A stretch of 64,000 nt of DNA from Leishmania mexicana MHOM/GT/2001/U1103 (GCF_000234665.1 NC_018311.1:248001-312000), one strand, 5' to 3'; positions 1-10,361 are shown, counted from the stretch's first letter. A program made the numbers and translations. Notes: generated by a model from the sequence alone, not told the origin.

Positions 1-2
1 CG

Positions 3-3000
3 ACACTCGTCCTGTCGGTCCCCACCCTCGCTCTTGCGAGGGATGACTCTCTCACGGTGACCTCGACGGGGAGCAGCCGACACCGCCGCAGCCACAGCTC
101 CCACAGCAGCACGGCCAGCTCTATGGTCGGTGGCGTGCCACCCCCACTCTTGTCAATGGCAGCGGCCCCGCTTATTGTGGACGAGCGCGCGGATCGGCAG
201 TCGTGCTTGTACCCGTATGAGCTGGCGGAGGCCTGCGCGCTGGCGCGACTGCGACGACCGAAGTCGAAGACAGCGGCCGCAGCTGCATCGACGCAGAGCT
301 CTCTGCACCTGCTCCGGCTGGAGCTGCAGGTCGATGTGCAGCATATTCTACCCACGGTGAGGAGCGTGGCACCTGCCCAGCGACAGTGCATTCTGGACCA
401 GGCCCTTGCCGAGTTCACGCTGACCGGCGTGCTGTCCACCACGGTGCTGCGAGGCGTGCTGAACGACGCCGCGCTGCGGTTGTTGGCCAGCGTGGACGAT
501 GAGGTGTTGCGACGGATCGCCGGAGAGGTGGACCAGGCCAGTCAAGCAGAGATGGAGTTCCGTGAAGGTGGCGCATCGAGCGTCTCGGCAGTGCCCGCTG
601 TCACCGCTGAAGCTCGTCGCCAGCGCGTTGTGCCGCTCAGCCTCCAAGTTCACACGCTCCAAGGGGAGCCGGGCATTGCTGTGGGGGCCACAGCGGGTCG
701 GCTGCTGTCGAGCGCTTCGGTGCACTCTGCAACGGCCTCAACCGTCTCTGGCGAAGCAGACTCGCCGCGCCACATGACGACGATGCCCATCGCCACGCCG
801 ACGCGGCTGATCCTCATGGTGCTCGTGCACGCGCAACCCACTGCGACGACATCGACAGCTCCTGAGACTCAGGAGACGCCGATGGCGCATAGCGAGCCGA
901 GGCCGCAGCCGAATGGACAGGATCGAGAGGGCGGATCGGAGACGGTGTGGGCTTCTTCCTCGTCCTCCTCCGCTGCGGATGAGACGACTCGCATGGACGA
1001 AGATGCCGCCGTGTCACTAGCCAGTGCCGTTGTACCGCATCTCTTCCCCCTCACCTTCGGGCTTTCACGCTTCACGACAAGCCTCTCTCTCTCCAGCCCC
1101 GTCGACTACGATACCCTGCGCACCGCAACGAGGACCAGCGATACTGGGAGTGTGTCAGGCGCTGCCGCGGAGGCTGTTGAAGAAGTTGCCGCCGCTTCAG
1201 CTGGAGCCTCAGCAAGGCGAGCGGCAGAGTTCAGTGGAGACGCAACTGCCACGACGACTGAGGGAGGCACACGAATAACTGGCGCAGAGGCGGCAGCGCA
1301 GCCGTGGTCGTGGCAGGACATCTCCGTCGGCTCTGTGCGGGCACGGTGCGGCCTACCAGAGCTGAAGCCGCCTCCAACGCCGGCGGAGATGGCACCCTTC
1401 TCCTGTTCCCCGTCGGCGTTCTCGCGTGTGGTGCGTCCCGTGACTGCATGGGCGGGCGGCACGGCAGGCATGAACGCTTCGCCCACGCCGCAGCCGACGC
1501 CTACGCTGCAGCGGTCGCTCCAGAAGGCGATTCCTGACTCCGCCACCGCTGCCGTTCCCGAGAGCGAGGCAGTCCGGGATACCGCGGCTGACCAGGCAGC
1601 AGCGTTGGAGCGTGGGGTGAAGGGCCACTTGGCCGAGGAGGGCAAGGAGGAGGGCGAGCTGGACGACGGCGGTGCCACAAGCGAGCCGCTTCGGCGCTGC
1701 GATGTAGACAAAGAGACGATGGCACTGACGGGTGTCGTGGAGGCCGTGCACCGCTGCGTCGACGCGCTGTGCGGGCACGCCAGGCTGCTGCCGGCACTCA
1801 TGGAGACGGGCGAGGCTGAAGCGGAAGCCGGCGAGGTCAGCAATGGAGCTGTCGGTTACTGGGGTTCAGAGAGCGAGGGGAAGCCCCGGAAGGAGGCACC
1901 TGCTGGCCAGCAGTGCACGCTGGCGTTCTCGGAGACCGGCTGCACTTCAAAGACAGACGCCGCTCATGGCCGCCGTTGTGTCGGCAATCATGCTTACCTG
2001 CAAGACATCATGGTGACCACCCAGCATGTGCTCGTGTACGGGCTGACGCGCTTGCTTATCGCCGGTCTCTCCGTGCCAGAGCCCGCCGAAGGCAGCGAGG
2101 CACCTGCCTCAGCGGAGAGTGCGGCAGCCTGCGACGCCGAGCAGCGAAGCGCATACTCTCGCTCCGTCTTTTCCATGCTTGGTAGCGCCGAGGACAGCGA
2201 TGGCAGCGCCGCGGCGCACACGTGCGGCATTGCGCACCAGCTGCGACGCTGGTTCTCTGTGTACGGCCGCTACCTTGCCGAGCGTTTGTGTGCCCCGCTG
2301 GAGCAGCTCGAGGCGTTCATCGAAGAAACCACTGGCAGCGCCGCTGCGACGCCGAAGACTGCAAAGGCGATGTCCGGCATCTTTGAAAGCGGCCACAAAA
2401 GCCTGAGTGGCGTACCGAGCACCTCACGTCGGGTGGTGCTCGGGGCACAGGTGGTGGTGAAGGAAAAGCGCCACCACCGTCGCCACACCGTGGGTGTGAA
2501 GGCCTCACAGGATGGCGCGAAGCGGGACGGCACCCGGAAGGCCGAGGAGGCGGACGCGTACGCTGTGAACTCCTCCGTGCTGCCCGCCTTGGCTATCGCG
2601 AAGGCGACCGTGCAGCTGTGCCGCACGATGGCCGGCAAATCGGCCCTGTTGTGCGATGCAGGTGCTGTTTCTTCTTGCAGGGAGTCGTCAAGCCGCCAGC
2701 ACACACCGACGACGTCCACCGACGGCGACAGCTTGGCAACGATGTCGAACACGGCCTCGCTAACTCAGCCTCACTGTTGCCAGCACTACCGCTCCACTTC
2801 ACGTACGCCTTCTGCCTCCAAGCGCTCGGTCGGCGCCGCTGCCGGGGCTGTGCACCCCCTTCACGAGCGCGTTGCCTCTCTTATGGACGCCATTACCGGC
2901 GTGTTACGACTCTTTGAGGAGGAGGAGCGACGGTGGGCAGCGCTGCAGCAGCCGCTGGCGTGCCTGAGAGGGCACTGGCGGGACATGCGGGCGATCATCA

Positions 3001-4097
3001 ACGAGGAGTGTGTCCAGCGGTGTGCAGTAGGGCAGTCGTCGCTGGTGGCCTTGGAGAGGCTGATGCGAGACACGCTGGCGATGAGGGAGGTACGTGGATG
3101 GTCATCGATCGTGGCGGAAGAGGTTGTTGCTGCCGCCTCCGCTGCACTCGCCGCTGAGGGTGAGTCTGCATCAGCTGAGCTCGGCGAACTCCGTGTTCCA
3201 GCGAGCCAGCCTCGTACATCCAGCCAGCGTAGCGTTGCCCAGCAGCCCACACTGACGCCGGTAGCCCCACTGCCGTTAATGCTGGACCTTAGAGGCGCGC
3301 ATTTGGTCCCGACGCAGTCCCTCAAGGTACCTCAGAGGACGGTGATTATGGCGGATTCGTGGAAGGGAAAGCGAGCCACGGCGGGCTCGACCGAAGGTGT
3401 GGAGGTGGCGGTGGAGGAGACGCTGCTGTCACCATCGCTGCCGACGCCGTTGCACACATCGGACATCGAGTGCGACGAGCCAGAGGCGGTGGAGGAGGGT
3501 GAGTTGAAACACGCATGCGCTGAGGATGTCGTCATGGTCGAGGATAGCGAGGCTGGCGAGAGTGGCGACGACGGCATCGAGGCATCAGCCGCGAAACTGA
3601 ATAACCGGCCCACGGCGTCCGCGGGGGCAGTGGGGCCACCTCTGCCGCCACTCCTCTCCGCCGCAGCGTCCAGCCGCCTTGCCACTACCCTAATGCAACA
3701 GCAGATGCCGCAGCGCAACCAACCGAAGCAGAATAGCCGCGCGAAACGGTCGGGGCAGGCACCGATGACGCAGCCGCAGTCCCGTGGCAAGGCAGCAGGC
3801 TCACGTGCGCAAGCCTCGAAAAGCAGCGCCACGCCTTCGATATCTCTGCAAAACGCGAAGGCGCCGACAGCAGCATCAAACAGCGCTGCGCGACCGTCGC
3901 AGCAGCGAGGCACCGCCTCCGCTGATCACGGTGCCGGTGCCGCGGCGTCTGTGGAGGGCGCACTGGGACTTTCGGTGCGCCAGGTGCAGCAGCGTAGCAC
4001 TCCGGCGCCCCTGCACGTGGATGTGGTAGTGCTCCGCCAGGCCACGCCGTTCGTGGCCGTAGGTGCTGTTCTTCTCTTTCTCCTTCTCTTCCTGTAA
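3..4097 (+). CDS. Large hypothetical protein, 5' end outside the window, C-terminal hydrophobic anchor
   Basis: The reading frame is open from the left edge, so the true start probably lies upstream. The first in-frame ATG in view is at 123. I do not recognise a family. The visible ~1,365 residues are mostly low-complexity Ala/Ser/Glu/Thr-rich sequence, probably disordered. More ordered-looking helical stretches lie near the visible N-terminus (about 290-560) and around 1,700-2,400 and 2,860-3,130. The last ~17 residues before the stop (ATPFVAVGAVLLFLLLFL) are strongly hydrophobic with nothing after them, as in a tail-anchored membrane protein or, less likely, a GPI-addition signal. A Gln/Pro/Ala-rich basic stretch precedes this tail. 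A Ser/His/Arg-rich stretch near position 57-120 looks like disordered sequence or leader. That it is a real gene is fairly secure from frame length and composition; its function is unknown. Confidence 0.75.
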   Translation, partial: TLVLSVPTLALARDDSLTVTSTGSSRHRRSHSSHSSTASSMVGGVPPPLLSMAAAPLIVDERADRQSCLYPYELAEACALARLRRPKSKTAAAAASTQSSLHLLRLELQVDVQHILPTVRSVAPAQRQCILDQALAEFTLTGVLSTTVLRGVLNDAALRLLASVDDEVLRRIAGEVDQASQAEMEFREGGASSVSAVPAVTAEARRQRVVPLSLQVHTLQGEPGIAVGATAGRLLSSASVHSATASTVSGEADSPRHMTTMPIATPTRLILMVLVHAQPTATTSTAPETQETPMAHSEPRPQPNGQDREGGSETVWASSSSSSAADETTRMDEDAAVSLASAVVPHLFPLTFGLSRFTTSLSLSSPVDYDTLRTATRTSDTGSVSGAAAEAVEEVAAASAGASARRAAEFSGDATATTTEGGTRITGAEAAAQPWSWQDISVGSVRARCGLPELKPPPTPAEMAPFSCSPSAFSRVVRPVTAWAGGTAGMNASPTPQPTPTLQRSLQKAIPDSATAAVPESEAVRDTAADQAAALERGVKGHLAEEGKEEGELDDGGATSEPLRRCDVDKETMALTGVVEAVHRCVDALCGHARLLPALMETGEAEAEAGEVSNGAVGYWGSESEGKPRKEAPAGQQCTLAFSETGCTSKTDAAHGRRCVGNHAYLQDIMVTTQHVLVYGLTRLLIAGLSVPEPAEGSEAPASAESAAACDAEQRSAYSRSVFSMLGSAEDSDGSAAAHTCGIAHQLRRWFSVYGRYLAERLCAPLEQLEAFIEETTGSAAATPKTAKAMSGIFESGHKSLSGVPSTSRRVVLGAQVVVKEKRHHRRHTVGVKASQDGAKRDGTRKAEEADAYAVNSSVLPALAIAKATVQLCRTMAGKSALLCDAGAVSSCRESSSRQHTPTTSTDGDSLATMSNTASLTQPHCCQHYRSTSRTPSASKRSVGAAAGAVHPLHERVASLMDAITGVLRLFEEEERRWAALQQPLACLRGHWRDMRAIINEECVQRCAVGQSSLVALERLMRDTLAMREVRGWSSIVAEEVVAAASAALAAEGESASAELGELRVPASQPRTSSQRSVAQQPTLTPVAPLPLMLDLRGAHLVPTQSLKVPQRTVIMADSWKGKRATAGSTEGVEVAVEETLLSPSLPTPLHTSDIECDEPEAVEEGELKHACAEDVVMVEDSEAGESGDDGIEASAAKLNNRPTASAGAVGPPLPPLLSAAASSRLATTLMQQQMPQRNQPKQNSRAKRSGQAPMTQPQSRGKAAGSRAQASKSSATPSISLQNAKAPTAASNSAARPSQQRGTASADHGAGAAASVEGALGLSVRQVQQRSTPAPLHVDVVVLRQATPFVAVGAVLLFLLLFL

Positions 4098-5443
4098 AAG
4101 CTGCGTTGATGCATCGTGCGTGTCGCAGGGAACTGTGCCGTGGATGCTCTTGCTGCTTCGCCACGCCCGCACATGCGCGCATGCATCCGCAAGAGCGCCG
4201 CGTGCTATTCTGTGCTATTCCTTCTCCAGTGGTACCTTACAGACCGCATAGCCGGTGGTGCGTGGTGTGGTGGAGTATCGTCTCGGCTGCTGCGCCGTGT
4301 GCGTGTGCGTGTGTGTGTGGTGGAGAGACGCCTGTTTCCGCCATGGATACAAGTGATCGGTGGAGCACGAGACAACCACGGGAAGGAGGCGAGACGGAGC
4401 GCCGCCACCGCGTTGGGGGACACCCACCGCCCCCTTCTTCCTCCTCCCCCCCTTGCCATAGAAAACACCAAAAAAAGATTTCTTCAAAGTAGGCGACGGG
4501 ACGGCCACCAGCATGCGTGACCAGCAGTGCACTGCGCGGCCCCCACGCGCGCGGTGAAGACCGTATTCTAACGCGATATAAGCTTCTCCGTTGTGGCAGG
4601 GTGAGAGCGGTGGGGAGGGAGGAGATGACAGCCCCCTCGGCTGTTTCTCTGCAGGGGGTGGGTGGGTGCTTGTGGGGTACGTGCACGACGACGTTTGCCT
4701 CTCTCTGCGAAAAAGAAAAAGGGATGCGACCCACCCTCTCCCTTGGACGGCTTTGCGCATCGTGGAGGGCGGGCAGGTACGACGCCGACACGGGTTAGGG
4801 AACTCCGCTGCATCGCTGACGACTGCTTCTCGGTCGCCCATCTCTCTCTTGCCTACAGTCCCTGAGGCGGGGAGGAGAGGGGGTGGGGGGAAGGGTATGC
4901 CGGGTATGTATGCGGTGCATGTGTCTGCCTTCTTCCCCCCTCCCCCTCGCCGACGTCCGCATCGCTACCTCGGCCAAACCAATCTTGACGTCTCCCTCTC
5001 CTCTCCTTTCCTTTTTCTTTGCCATGCCTCGCCTTATCCATCCGCCTCTTGACACCCGCCGACTTTTTACGTGCATCCACGCCCTCATCCACATCCACAC
5101 ACACATGCGCTAGTGTTGAGAGAAACCGCAGACTGTGACCATCACCGTCTACCCAGCTTTAACCTCTACACCGTTCCCTTTCTTATCTGGACCCACTCGA
5201 GTTGGCCCACGTGCGTCTCTCTCTCTGTGTGTGTGTCAGTGCGAGTGTCTGCCTGGCTGCGGGTGTGTGTACGTAGGTGCAGGGTTTTTCGGGATAAGAA
5301 GAGCAGCACCGAGGGGGCCAGCGGCAACTCCTCCCAGCGGGTATCTCCGTCCCCTCTTCCGCCACCCCCAAGCCACATCAGCCGACACTGCTCCCTTAGC
5401 CACAGCAGCAGCAACGGAAAAAAAGGCCACACACAGCGAGAAA
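4098..5443 (+). other. Intergenic spacer with UTRs and trans-splicing signals
   Basis: No convincing gene. It holds a GT-rich tract near 4296-4320, C-rich pyrimidine tracts near 4424-4460, 4929-4955 and 4989-5020, and a G-run cluster at 4869-4895. Acceptor AGs for the downstream Rab gene could be at about 5113, 5239 or one of several near 5371-5415; I cannot choose among them. Short overlapping frames here are low-complexity. Confidence 0.6.
4869..4895 (+). repeat. G-run cluster with G-quadruplex potential
   Basis: Four G-runs (4, 5, 6 and 3 G) lie within 27 bases, separated by 1 to 6 bases. This fits a G-quadruplex-forming pattern on the + strand, i.e. also in the RNA. Structure formation is an inference. 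Confidence 0.4.
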
Positions 5444-6121
5444 ATGAGTCACAAGTATATTTTCAAGTACATCATCATCGGTGACATGAGCGTTGGCAAG
5501 AGTTGTCTCATGCACCTGTTCACAGAGCAGCGGTACCGCAAGGACCTCCCGCACACTATTGGTGTCGACTTCGGCACCACGGTCGTCGACATCAACGGTG
5601 AGCTCGTGAAGCTGCAGATGTGGGACACAGCCGGACAGGAGCGCTTCCGCTCCGTCACACGAGGCTACTACCGCGGCGCAGCCGGCGCACTCCTTGTGTA
5701 TGACATTAGCCGACGATCGACCTACGCTCACATAGGCACCTGGCTGACCGATGCTCGCGCGAACACGGGGCCCGAGACGGTATTCATTCTCGTAGGCAAC
5801 AAGTCTGACCTGGAGGAGGAGCGAGAGGTGTCCTACGAGGAGGCGGCTCAGTTCGCAGCTGAGCATAACCTGCTTTTCGTGGAGTGCAGCTCGCTAAACG
5901 GCAACAACGTCGAGGAGGTCTTCCTGTCTACGGCGCGCCGCATTCACGAGAAGGTGAAGAGTGGTGTGATGAGCCCGGTCGATCCGGAGAGTGGCGTGCA
6001 GCTGCACGCGGCCGCCATACCCACCTCGACCGCTAACAGTGGCCAGACTGGGGGTCCAGTCGACTTGAAAGCAGGCGCGAGTGGCGGCGTCGCTGCGGCG
6101 GCAGAGTCGAGCTGCTGCTAG
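5444..6121 (+). CDS. Rab GTPase, Rab14/Rab4-like
   Basis: 225-residue small GTPase of the Rab family. Rabs cycle between GDP and GTP on membranes and recruit effectors for vesicle traffic. Visible motifs: P-loop GDMSVGKS (residues ~12-19), effector region with HTIGVDFGT, switch [11 protein letters not shown], guanine-specificity NKSD, and ECSS in place of the usual SAK region. The C-terminus ends SSCC, a dicysteine geranylgeranylation signal. The opening [11 protein letters not shown] and the RRSTYxHxxxWLTDAR segment recall Rab14 most, then Rab4. The P-loop has Ser where Rab14 and Ras have the Gly13-equivalent. The ATG at 5444 is the first in frame after the pyrimidine-rich leader; the frame upstream is CA/TG-type low complexity. 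The Rab assignment is very secure; the subfamily is tentative. Confidence 0.93.
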   Translation: MSHKYIFKYIIIGDMSVGKSCLMHLFTEQRYRKDLPHTIGVDFGTTVVDINGELVKLQMWDTAGQERFRSVTRGYYRGAAGALLVYDISRRSTYAHIGTWLTDARANTGPETVFILVGNKSDLEEEREVSYEEAAQFAAEHNLLFVECSSLNGNNVEEVFLSTARRIHEKVKSGVMSPVDPESGVQLHAAAIPTSTANSGQTGGPVDLKAGASGGVAAAAESSCC

Positions 6122-6764
6122 GAGGCGCTCCTCTTGCTCTGTCCCCCCCCTCCCCCCATTCTCCCACTTCCCACAACACACACGCACAGACACCTATATA
6201 CGTATACGCTCAAAGGCTGCAGAGGACCTGCAAGAGAGATTGTGTGTGTGCGTGGGTGGGTGTGGAGGGCTTGAGTGGGCGTACACCTCTCTGCGCACGC
6301 ACGTGTGTGGTACGTGTAAGCGTGCCAGGATGAGATGACTGGGAGAGGGCAACAGTGGACGAGGAAAAGGGTGGCTTCAAGGGTGGAAGTGCTGGTGGTG
6401 GTGGCTGAGCTACTCAGCAGCTTCTAAATGACCACAGTGAGCTGACGCTTGCGTGTCCGGGTTGTGTGCACACGTGCAGTAGCGAAATGCTCTGTCGTGA
6501 CCAGGCTCGCTTCACGCGCCCAACCCCAACCGACCCCCTCCCCTTCTTCTCACCACCTTGTCGTTCCTCCTCCATGCGACCTGCGTCCTTTCATCGCACG
6601 TGGCCCTGACTTCCCCCCGCCCCCCGCGCTGTGATGCCTCGCGTTTTCCGGAGTTTGTTCGAGGTGTCCCGCGCCTTCCGTTTGCTTGGTACTCTCTGGG
6701 GAGAGAGGAGGGGAGAGAGAAGGCGAAGGGGGACGCCGGACCGAGAGGGTGATGATGCTGATGG

Positions 6765-6816
6765 TGCGTCCATATACGTATACAGGTCTCTCTCTTTATA
6801 CGCGTATATGGACGCA
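6765..6816 (+). repeat. Long inverted repeat (imperfect palindrome), probable UTR hairpin
   Basis: The left arm 6765-6782 (TGCGTCCATATACGTATA) is the exact reverse complement of the right arm 6797-6816, except for a two-base GC bulge in the right arm. The loop is 14 bases of mostly CT repeat (6783-6796). It lies about 650 bases downstream of the Rab stop. As RNA it would form an 18-bp stem; as DNA it could form a cruciform. Confidence 0.8.
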
Positions 6817-7735
6817 CGCATCGATTCCTTCCCTCAGCCCCCACTTTTCGGTTTCCCATCACAGGCGCGTAAGCTCCTCACCCTTTCCCCTCCCCCTCCC
6901 CTGCCCTTTCTCTCTCTCTCTCGCATCCATCACCTAGTCCTTTTGTCTCGCGCTCTCTTCACTGCTCTCCTCCTGTCTTACGACTGCTTGCTGGTGCGGC
7001 CCTCGTGTTCACTGTGCTGTCCGCAGCAGCAGCAGCAGTAAGCCGGCTGTAGCGGCAACGCGCACGCACGCATCTCTCTCAGCCCCATCCACCGGCCGAT
7101 GTGTGTTTGTGTGTGTGTGTGTCTGTGGAGGAGGAGGAGGGGAGGGGGGCTGTAAGGAGAGCCGGCCGATAGTGGGGGTAAAGGTGTGGAGGCCGTGAAC
7201 ATACACATCTGTGTGCTCGGTCGGCCGACATTTTATCATCGGCCGTCATCCCTCTCTCCCTCCCTCTCGTCTGGCGCACTCCGTGTCGTTTCTCTTCCCC
7301 TTCCTCTCTTGTGGCACTTTGCTCCTCTCGCGGCCGCATGGAAGACATCCAATACGGTGCCACCTCTGCCGTCGTCACAGCGGCACTACGACGGCCGCTG
7401 TTGTTGCATGCGGTGACGCATGCCAGGTGTACCTGCCAGCACGTGCGGGTGTGTATGCTCGTGCTGTGTGCTCGCACGGGTGCCCTCTTCTCTCGACACG
7501 CCTGTGGTGTCGCTGATATCTGGGGCAGCCGCATCCAACTCATAACGAACAGCTTCGCCTGGGGACGGCCACCCCACTCCATCCCGCTCTCCCACCCCTC
7601 GTCGCTGCGCCTGCGCATACACATGCACATCGGATCATCCACGCATGCGGAGTGCCCCCGAAAGCTTCCGTCTTCTACCTGTGCTGCCACCTGGCCGTCT
7701 ATCTCCGTCTCCCTCCCTCCCCGCCTCCATTCGTG

Positions 7736-7737
7736 TA
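7736..7737 (+). promoter_or_regulatory. Candidate trans-splice acceptor AG for the CS-domain gene
   Basis: First AG after the CT-rich tract 7681-7732. It would give a 5' UTR of about 160 bases before the ATG at 7899. Inferred from the tract-then-AG rule. Confidence 0.4.
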
Positions 7738-7898
7738 GTGGCAGACGTACCCACGCATCACACCCAGACGCACACACCATTATCATCGACGCGACGCCCA
7801 GTGAGGAAGATACTCGCTGCCGTTCGGCTCACACTCGGCAGTGCCTCTCACGGGACAGATAGGAACGACACCCTTCCCCCTACCCACCGCTCAGCGCC

Positions 7899-9305
7899 AT
7901 GCCCCCGTCGCACGTCCGCAAGGAGGAGGCGGAGCTCCGCCAGATCGCGAAGAAGGCTCGGCTTGCACGCAAGGAGGTGCAGCAGCGCGAGCGGAAGCAG
8001 CGTCTGCGTGAGCGGCGCGCGGCCGCCAAGAATGGTGAGGCAGCTACGGCTGCCCAGCAGACCGCTGCGTCTTCGACAGTGAGAAAGCGAGGGGCAATCG
8101 TTCTCCCAGATGAGGTCCAGGAGCTGCGTCAGCGGCTCATGGGCGATGACGCCGCCAGCTCTGCGTCTGCGGCCGGCTCTCCCGAACGGAAGACGAAAAA
8201 GGCGGCGGCAAGGAAGGCCGCCCGCTCTCCCGCCAAGAAGTCCGCGGGCGCTGCCGGGGCCAGCAACCACAGCGCCGCCTCCGCCTCCTCCTCCTCCTCC
8301 ACGCTAGTTCCCACGTACCACCAGGAGGTGCACTTCAAGAAGAAGGTGTTCTTGGTGGATGTGGTTCTGCACCACGTCCCGCATCAAAAGATCGACATCA
8401 GTGAGACAAACAACAATCAGCTGGTGGTCGACACGTGCGGTTACACGAAGAAGTATCGCCTTGTGCTGCCGTACCCAAAGGGCATGCGGTGCGACGCTGC
8501 GGCGGCCACGTACGAGTTCGAGAACGGCATCCTGCAGTGCCGCCTTCCCATCATGGACGGCGCCATCCCGGCCAGTCTCGAGGCAGAGAACGAGAAAATG
8601 ATCGAAAAGATACGTCAACAGAAGGCGCTGCGCTTCCGCGTGACGCAGGACGGCGACTTGAAGGTGCGCACGCGGCAGGCGCTGCTGGTGCAAACGCCCG
8701 CCGCCCAGGCTGTGCTGCTAGAGGCGAAGAAGGCGGCGGCAGCACAGCGCGGTGACGCCACGGACAGCGACAACGAGGCCGTCAACGCCGAGGCGCGAGA
8801 GGCGAAGGGGGGGGGAAAGATGGCTAGTCCCAAATCTCGGAAGCGTACTCGCGACGGCGACGAGGAGGATAGCAAGGAGACGCCGCAGCAGACCAAGCCT
8901 GCATCAGGGAAGAAAGCGAAGGGTGCGGCTGCTGCGGCGAACGCTTCGCCGAAGGAAGCTGCCGCGGCATCGAAGCCGGCCGCGAAGAAGTTGAAGCCTG
9001 ACGTCTTCGAGGCGGAGCACGCCAAGGCGATGGAGGCTGCAAAGGCGGCCGCGGCCAAGGTACACCTCTCCATGCGCGAGCGGGTGAAGCTGGCCAAGGC
9101 GGTGCAGGCGAGCCGCGAGGAGCGCCTGCAGACTCGCTCCCTTCGGAAGGAGCGTAAGGAGGAGCAGAAGCAGCAGTCTTTCCAGCGTGTCTTGGAGGAG
9201 CAGAAGCGCCAGCTGCTGGCCCGCGCATCGATGCAGCAGCCGGCGCCACGCCCTACCGCGAAGGCGAACGCGCCGGCAAAGGCGGTGCGCTTTGCCGACG
9301 CGTGA
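7899..9305 (+). CDS. Basic protein with CS/PIH1-like domain
   Basis: 468 residues. The N-terminal ~45 residues are a highly charged Arg/Lys/Glu/Gln helix, followed by an Ala/Ser/Lys linker. Residues ~140-222 look like a CS (p23/alpha-crystallin-like) beta-sandwich of the type at the C-terminus of PIH1 proteins: VFLVDVVLHHV..., YRLVLPYPKGM and a final strand ILQCRLPI. The rest is Lys/Ala-rich with predicted helices (residues ~228-300 and ~370-450), NLS-like basic clusters and acidic patches. PIH/CS proteins commonly act as Hsp90 co-chaperone adaptors, for example in R2TP or axonemal dynein preassembly. That role is inference here, because the domain match rests on hydrophobic spacing rather than catalytic residues. 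A nucleolar RNA-processing role would also fit the basic composition. The ATG at 7899 directly follows the spliced-leader-type spacer. Confidence 0.8.
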   Translation: MPPSHVRKEEAELRQIAKKARLARKEVQQRERKQRLRERRAAAKNGEAATAAQQTAASSTVRKRGAIVLPDEVQELRQRLMGDDAASSASAAGSPERKTKKAAARKAARSPAKKSAGAAGASNHSAASASSSSSTLVPTYHQEVHFKKKVFLVDVVLHHVPHQKIDISETNNNQLVVDTCGYTKKYRLVLPYPKGMRCDAAAATYEFENGILQCRLPIMDGAIPASLEAENEKMIEKIRQQKALRFRVTQDGDLKVRTRQALLVQTPAAQAVLLEAKKAAAAQRGDATDSDNEAVNAEAREAKGGGKMASPKSRKRTRDGDEEDSKETPQQTKPASGKKAKGAAAAANASPKEAAAASKPAAKKLKPDVFEAEHAKAMEAAKAAAAKVHLSMRERVKLAKAVQASREERLQTRSLRKERKEEQKQQSFQRVLEEQKRQLLARASMQQPAPRPTAKANAPAKAVRFADA

Positions 9306-10361
9306 GAGGGGGCCTCCCCCTCTTCGTCTAAGCACTATAACGGAGAAACTGCCCAGGCAGGCGCCACACAGACGTACAGATTAGCGGCCCTGCGCGGCAG
9401 CTGTTGGGAAGGGTGCCTGCCTGCTTGCAGATGGTGACAAGGCAAGGTGGAAAAGGAGGGTGGTGCTGGTGGTGGTGGAGCACAAGGGGTGCCTATTCCG
9501 ACGAGGCAGTAATCCTCCTCGCCTTCATCTCCCACAACGCGCGCTCTCGCTCACTCTTCCCCCCTCCCCCTCCTCCACCAATCTCCCCTTCTCTAAGACC
9601 CTCGTAACATGCACGCTGATAATACTGCATCGACTAAAGGAGCGCGAAGGTTGGCGAGGTTTGGGCGACAACGGCACGTTTTCGGGATACGCTCCCTCCC
9701 CCTATTTAGTGTCTGTCTAACAGCAGCGACACGGGTGGTCCTGCACAGGTTGCACTACCCCCCCCCTCGCTATGGGTCCCTTACCACTCTCTCGCCCCGC
9801 CTCTCCCGCCGTTGTCTTACGGTCTTGCCGCCTCCCTCGTCCGTGTGTCCGCCAGGCGGGCGAGAGGGGCGTCGTCGATGGGGATGTGGCGGAAGGGCGT
9901 GCGGGTATGTCGCTCCTCCCAGCGTTTTCTAAGGTACACGCACATACACACGCAAGGACCCGAGTCCAGCAGGGCAGGCGGCGGAGGACGCGACACCGTC
10001 GTTTCTCGTCTTCTATCCGGGTGTGCCATCCTTTCCGCACCTGTGGGGGGGGGCGCATGCGGGTGGCCGCCTCATCCATTGCTGCACCACGCCTCTCGCT
10101 CCTCTCCCTCGTTCTCCCCCTCTTGCACCCATCGACTCGGGTGGTCGTTTTTATTTTTTCCCTGTGATGCGGTGTGCACTGCGGGGCATCGACACACGCA
10201 CACACACACACACCCACTTCAGCTGCCGCTCATTCTGCAGTGAAAAACGGCAGAGTAGCAACTTGCAACGCGTGGGCATACACAGATACACACACACACA
10301 CCACACACACACACACACACGCACCCGCACGCACTCCGTACCCTTGAGAGCTGTTGGTCGA
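9306..10361 (+). other. Intergenic spacer
   Basis: No supportable gene. It holds a C-rich tract 9557-9596, a C8 run near 9758-9765, CT-rich stretches near 10086-10130 and 10148-10161, and CA microsatellites at 10197-10212 and 10287-10322. The first AG after the last pyrimidine tract is at 10221-10222. Confidence 0.6.
10221..10222 (+). promoter_or_regulatory. Candidate trans-splice acceptor that decides the Grc3-like start
   Basis: First AG after the pyrimidine tracts at 10086-10161. It lies downstream of an in-frame ATG at 10167 and upstream of the ATG at 10362, so the mature mRNA would start translation at 10362. Confidence 0.45.

Larger units (their letters stand above)
6122..7898 (+). other. 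Long intergenic spacer with hairpin, microsatellites and splice signals
   Basis: About 1.8 kb without a supportable gene. It contains a C-rich tract just after the Rab stop (6143-6170), a strong inverted repeat (6765-6816), a CT-rich tract 6886-6922 with the next AG near 6937, a short CAG run near 7023-7038, TG repeats near 7097-7121, and a CT tract at 7681-7732 that probably directs splicing of the next gene. Frames of up to 235 codons on either strand are low-complexity and overlap each other. Confidence 0.6.

Noticed and set aside
10023..10361. N-terminal extension of the Grc3-like protein
   Set aside because: Begins at a non-ATG codon, encodes His/Thr runs from CA microsatellites, and the only ATG (10167) precedes the likely acceptor at 10222.
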